Of a stretch of DNA of 53,957 nt, positions 51,330 through 53,957 are shown piece by piece; position 1 is the stretch's first letter, and every line of letters begins with the position of its first letter. Source of the DNA: Jeotgalibacillus sp. ET6 (lineage in GTDB: Bacteria; Bacillota; Bacilli; Bacillales; Jeotgalibacillaceae); contig NZ_JARUIU010000014.1 in NCBI RefSeq assembly GCF_029667115.1, forward strand, positions 1 to 53,957, read 5' to 3'. The position numbers were made by a program, and so were the translations under genes. Under the pieces are notes generated by a model. The model had not been told where the DNA came from and ran no database searches. It saw nothing but the letters and a program-made list of their open reading frames with translations.

Positions 51330-51971
51330 CTATGTCTGTTCCACAAAAGGGGTGAGAGCAAGCAGAGCGTCACGGCAAACATTTTCTACAGGCTGATCCG
51401 CATCAATCACTTTGATTCGGTCAGGAAAGCGCTCTGTTAGAAGCTTATACCCTTCATACACCTTTTCATGAAAGGACAAGGCTTCTAAATCAAGCCGATT
51501 AATTTCCCGTTGGCTGTTCTGTGCGATCCTGGCCATTCCTGCTTCAGGCTCTATATCAAAAAACAAGGTGCAGTCAGGCATTTGATCCTCAATGGCAAAT
51601 TGATTAATACTCCAGACCTCATCGATTCCCAGTCCCCTTGCATATCCCTGATAAGCAAGGGAGCTGTCAATAAACCTGTCACATAATACAATCGTTCCCT
51701 CATTTAAAGCAGGAAATACCTTTTCCACCAGATGCTGACGTCTCGCAGCTGCATATAACAGCGCTTCCGTCCTGCTGTCCATTGTTGTATGGTCGGGATC
51801 CAGAATAATGCCTCTTATTTTCTCAGCGATTTCGATACCACCGGGCTCTCTTGTAAGAAGCACGGAATGTCCCCGGCTGATCAGCTGCTGCTCGATCTCT
51901 TTAATCACCGTCGTTTTTCCTGCGCCCTCTGGTCCTTCTACTGAAATAAATAGTCCTCTTTTCTTACTCAT
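51330..51971 (-). CDS. tmk: Thymidylate kinase
   Basis: Phosphorylates dTMP to dTDP. 213 residues. P-loop GPEGAGKTT (13-21), DRx motif [13 protein letters not shown] and the LID region with Arg are present. ATG at 51971 follows GTGAGGAA and overlaps the yaaO stop by 8 bp. Start of a replication-linked group tmk-darA-holB-ricT-yabA. Confidence 0.97.
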   Translation of the reverse strand: MSKKRGLFISVEGPEGAGKTTVIKEIEQQLISRGHSVLLTREPGGIEIAEKIRGIILDPDHTTMDSRTEALLYAAARRQHLVEKVFPALNEGTIVLCDRFIDSSLAYQGYARGLGIDEVWSINQFAIEDQMPDCTLFFDIEPEAGMARIAQNSQREINRLDLEALSFHEKVYEGYKLLTERFPDRIKVIDADQPVENVCRDALLALTPFVEQT

Positions 51972-53400
51972 TCCGTTCCTCACAATCCTTCACTACCTTC
52001 ATTTCTTTTTCTTTTACACGCTGCTCCCCTTGAAAGCGCATATCCGTAGAGCTCCAGTTGATCAGCTGATCTATTTTCTTTTCCGTCAGCTTTTCACCTG
52101 CAATCACAAATGGCACTCCCGGAGGATAGGGGATAATCGAGGCCGCCGCTATTCTTCCACATGAGGCATGAAACGGGATCCATTCAAAAGGCGCAAGTTC
52201 TGCCTCTGCAACTGACATTGCAAGCTCCTTAACTCTGTTTTCAGGGCTGGTTATCATGCTAGGCGGCAGCAGACTGTCTGCCTGCTGATCTAATGCCCCT
52301 TTTAGTGCCTCAATCGTGCGGTCAAATTCTTCAGAATAAAACATTCCCTCTTTTAGAAGAGGGAGGATCAGCAATACCTGAAGAGGATCCGCCAACTCAG
52401 GAAAAATCCCTTGTTCTTCAAGAATCTGCTGAAGCTCATAACCCGTCATGCCGCTGGCTCTTAAAATAAGTTTTAACGGATCATCCGGTTCAATAACTGT
52501 AATATACGGCAGCTTTTGAAGACTGCTGATAAAATTTTTTCTCTCATTTGAAAAGTGATCAAGATCCCGTGGCCCATATCCGGCCAGATAAGACCGTGCC
52601 CCGTCCAAGGATGCCATAATTAAATAGGAGGGACTGCTGGATTGCAGCATGCCTAACGCTCTCTCTACTTTCAGCCTGTCAATCCTGTTAGTACCAATAT
52701 GTAAAAAGGAGCCCATGGTTAAGGCAGGGAGCGTTTTATGTGCGGAATGAACAACCATATCCGCGCCTGCAGCTAGACTGGACGATGGAAACGGGCTGCC
52801 TGCCGTAAAATGTGCACCGTGTGCTTCATCGACCAGAACCATCAGCTGTTTTTTCTTTGCCAGAGAAATAAGCCCCTCCAGATCACTTGTATGGCCATAA
52901 TAAGAAGGATAGGTCATCACGAGCGCCTTAGCCTCGGGATGACGTTGCAGCGCCTCAGACAGCACCTCCTGTGAGATTCCTTTAGGGGTCAACGTCACAG
53001 AGTCCACCTCAGGTTCTAAAAATACCGGTTTTACCTTACTTAGCGAACAGGCATGAAGAATGGATTTGTGACTGTTGCTTGCGATAAAGACCGTGTCCTC
53101 TGCCTCACAAGCAGCCAGCAGCATCGTCAAATTCCCCACAGTGGAGCCGTTAACAAGAAAATAGCTCGACATCGAGCGATAATGACTGCGAAGAAGCTCC
53201 ATTGCCTCTTTAATCACACCATCAGGCGCATGCAGATCATCAAGAGTAGAAAGCTCCGTAGCATCAAAGCGTCCTGCAGCAGAAAAAAGATCCCCCGGGT
53301 CGATCCTGCCATTTTTATGACCTGGAACATGAAAGGAAACGGGTTTTTTCTTTTTAAATCTATGCAAAGCCTCAATTAAAGGCATTTTCTTTTGATTCAT
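51964..53400 (-). CDS. yaaO: Orn/Lys/Arg decarboxylase family protein YaaO
   Basis: PLP enzyme of the fold I group III decarboxylases. 478 residues. [11 protein letters not shown] near the start, VDEAHGAHF and the PLP-lysine motif [16 protein letters not shown] are clear; a C-terminal decarboxylase domain follows ([13 protein letters not shown]). Substrate not determined; arginine, lysine or ornithine are possible. ATG at 53400 has AGGTGA five bases upstream. Precedes tmk. Confidence 0.93.
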   Translation of the reverse strand: MNQKKMPLIEALHRFKKKKPVSFHVPGHKNGRIDPGDLFSAAGRFDATELSTLDDLHAPDGVIKEAMELLRSHYRSMSSYFLVNGSTVGNLTMLLAACEAEDTVFIASNSHKSILHACSLSKVKPVFLEPEVDSVTLTPKGISQEVLSEALQRHPEAKALVMTYPSYYGHTSDLEGLISLAKKKQLMVLVDEAHGAHFTAGSPFPSSSLAAGADMVVHSAHKTLPALTMGSFLHIGTNRIDRLKVERALGMLQSSSPSYLIMASLDGARSYLAGYGPRDLDHFSNERKNFISSLQKLPYITVIEPDDPLKLILRASGMTGYELQQILEEQGIFPELADPLQVLLILPLLKEGMFYSEEFDRTIEALKGALDQQADSLLPPSMITSPENRVKELAMSVAEAELAPFEWIPFHASCGRIAAASIIPYPPGVPFVIAGEKLTEKKIDQLINWSSTDMRFQGEQRVKEKEMKVVKDCEERNE

Positions 53401-53464
53401 TTTCTTCACCTGTCTTTACGTACAATTGTATCATCTAACGGCCGGTTAAGGTATCTGATCCAAT

Positions 53465-53494
53465 ATAAAATAGCCAAACATGGGTGTTTGGCTA
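53465..53494 (-). terminator. Terminator after csfB
   Basis: Perfect 10-bp stem TAGCCAAACA (53471-53480) / TGTTTGGCTA (53485-53494), then TTTTATATTG on the minus strand. Confidence 0.8.
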
Positions 53495-53519
53495 TCCTTC
53501 ATACCTTTCTTTTATTATA

Positions 53520-53681
53520 TTAAGCTTGTGTATCCCTTCTTAAAATATAGACCCAGCGATCATAGGTCTGATCATCAGTATCCATTTTAATTAGTGATTG
53601 TTCACACCAGGAACAAATGAGTTTGTTTTGTAATTGAATTCCTCTTTTATATCGTCTGCGGCAAGCTTGGCACACTCTCAT
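53520..53681 (-). CDS. csfB: Anti-sigma-G factor Gin
   Basis: Zinc-binding inhibitor of SigG (and SigE) in the early forespore. 53 residues from the ATG at 53681, which lies behind GGAGGAGTGGAGTGGG. Four cysteines in two pairs, Cys4/Cys7 and Cys23/Cys26 (VCQACRRRYKRGIQL; LICSWCEQSL), and the C-terminal YDRWVYILRR segment match the family. A longer frame to 53732 has no start signal. In B. subtilis it follows the rrnA operon, as here. xpaC and yaaN, which follow it there, are absent. Confidence 0.88.
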   Translation of the reverse strand: MRVCQACRRRYKRGIQLQNKLICSWCEQSLIKMDTDDQTYDRWVYILRRDTQA

Positions 53682-53849
53682 CCCACTCCACTCCTCCACT
53701 TCTCGATGGTTCTTATCATCAAGTATGGACACGATTAATTGAACCTAATCCTAACTATAGTATTCAGTATAAAAAAGAATGTGCCTGTCTTTTCATCTCT
53801 TTTTCTCCGTCTGGCAATTACTCAGTTGAAACCTGATTATTCCTGAAAA

Positions 53850-53878
53850 TAAAAAAGCCATTCCCAAAGGGAATGACT
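53850..53878 (-). terminator. rRNA operon terminator
   Basis: AGCCATTCCC (53856-53865) and GGGAATGACT (53869-53878) form a 10-bp stem with one mismatch; T run on the minus strand. Lies 10 bp behind the 5S gene. Confidence 0.85.
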
Positions 53879-53887
53879 CATTTTTAG

Positions 53888-53957
53888 TGCCTAGCGACGT
53901 CCTACTCTCACAGGGGGAGACCCCCAACTACCATCGGCGCTGAAGAGCTTAACTTCC
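53888..53957 (-). rRNA. 5S rRNA, 3' part (cut by the window edge)
   Basis: The minus strand reads GGAAGTTAAGCTCTTCAGCG, then GATGGTAGTTGGGGG and GTGAGAGTAGGACGTCGCTA, the conserved 3' 70 bases of Bacillus 5S rRNA. The 5' ~46 bases lie beyond the right edge. It marks a second rRNA operon in the same direction as the one at the left edge. Confidence 0.95.

Overview
The window is an endospore-forming Firmicute chromosome segment of the Bacillaceae type. The gene order is almost that of the Bacillus subtilis origin-proximal region (csfB to lysS), read on the minus strand, and it carries many sporulation genes (csfB, yabG, sspF, spoVG, fin, spoVT, yabP, yabQ, spoIIE). Only abrB and two tRNA genes are on the plus strand. 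No plasmid, prophage, insertion sequence, integrase or CRISPR array was seen.

Layout, left to right (opposite to transcription of most genes). 1-366: promoters and leader of an rRNA operon whose 16S gene lies outside the left edge. 367-7000: lysS and the folate operon pabB-pabA-pabC-folP-folB-folK. 7000-9950: cysK, yacD, hslO. 9939-15191: coaX, ftsH, hprT, tilS. 15285-17732: spoIIE. 18315-18467: tRNA-Met and tRNA-Glu. 18502-18970: two unrecognised small paralogous membrane proteins. 19397-24722: yabR, divIC, yabQ, yabP, yabO, yabN, yabM. 24905-31431: spoVT, mfd, fin, pth, ctc. 31694-36111: prs, glmU, spoVG, ridA, purR. 36174-38099: ispE, sspF, veg. 38246-43278: yabG, ksgA, rnmV, yabE, tatD. 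43714-49027: metS, abrB, rsmI, yazA, yabB, yabA. 49041-53681: ricT, holB, darA, tmk, yaaO, csfB. 53888-53957: the 3' part of a 5S rRNA gene from a second rRNA operon.

The genes fall into core information processing (tRNA charging, rRNA/tRNA modification, replication clamp loading, transcription-coupled repair), precursor supply (PRPP, UDP-GlcNAc, folate, isoprenoid, CoA, cysteine, dTMP) and the switch to sporulation. Several promoter calls agree with this: SigH-like before spoVG, SigB-like before ctc, SigG-like before fin and spoVT, SigK-like before yabG, a long-spacer promoter with a Spo0A-like box before spoIIE, and tandem Spo0A boxes behind the abrB promoter.

The least explained material is: (1) tandem ~120-bp imperfect palindromes at two loci (29442-29708 and 37100-37390) whose stems vary by compensatory changes between copies; (2) the twin membrane/coiled-coil genes at 18502-18970; (3) a second hairpin repeat family with a GGCTGGGACA-type core that sits where terminators should be; and (4) absences relative to the B. 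subtilis order as I remember it (yazB-dusB, yabS-yabT, yaaR, xpaC-yaaN). No clearly new multi-gene system was found.
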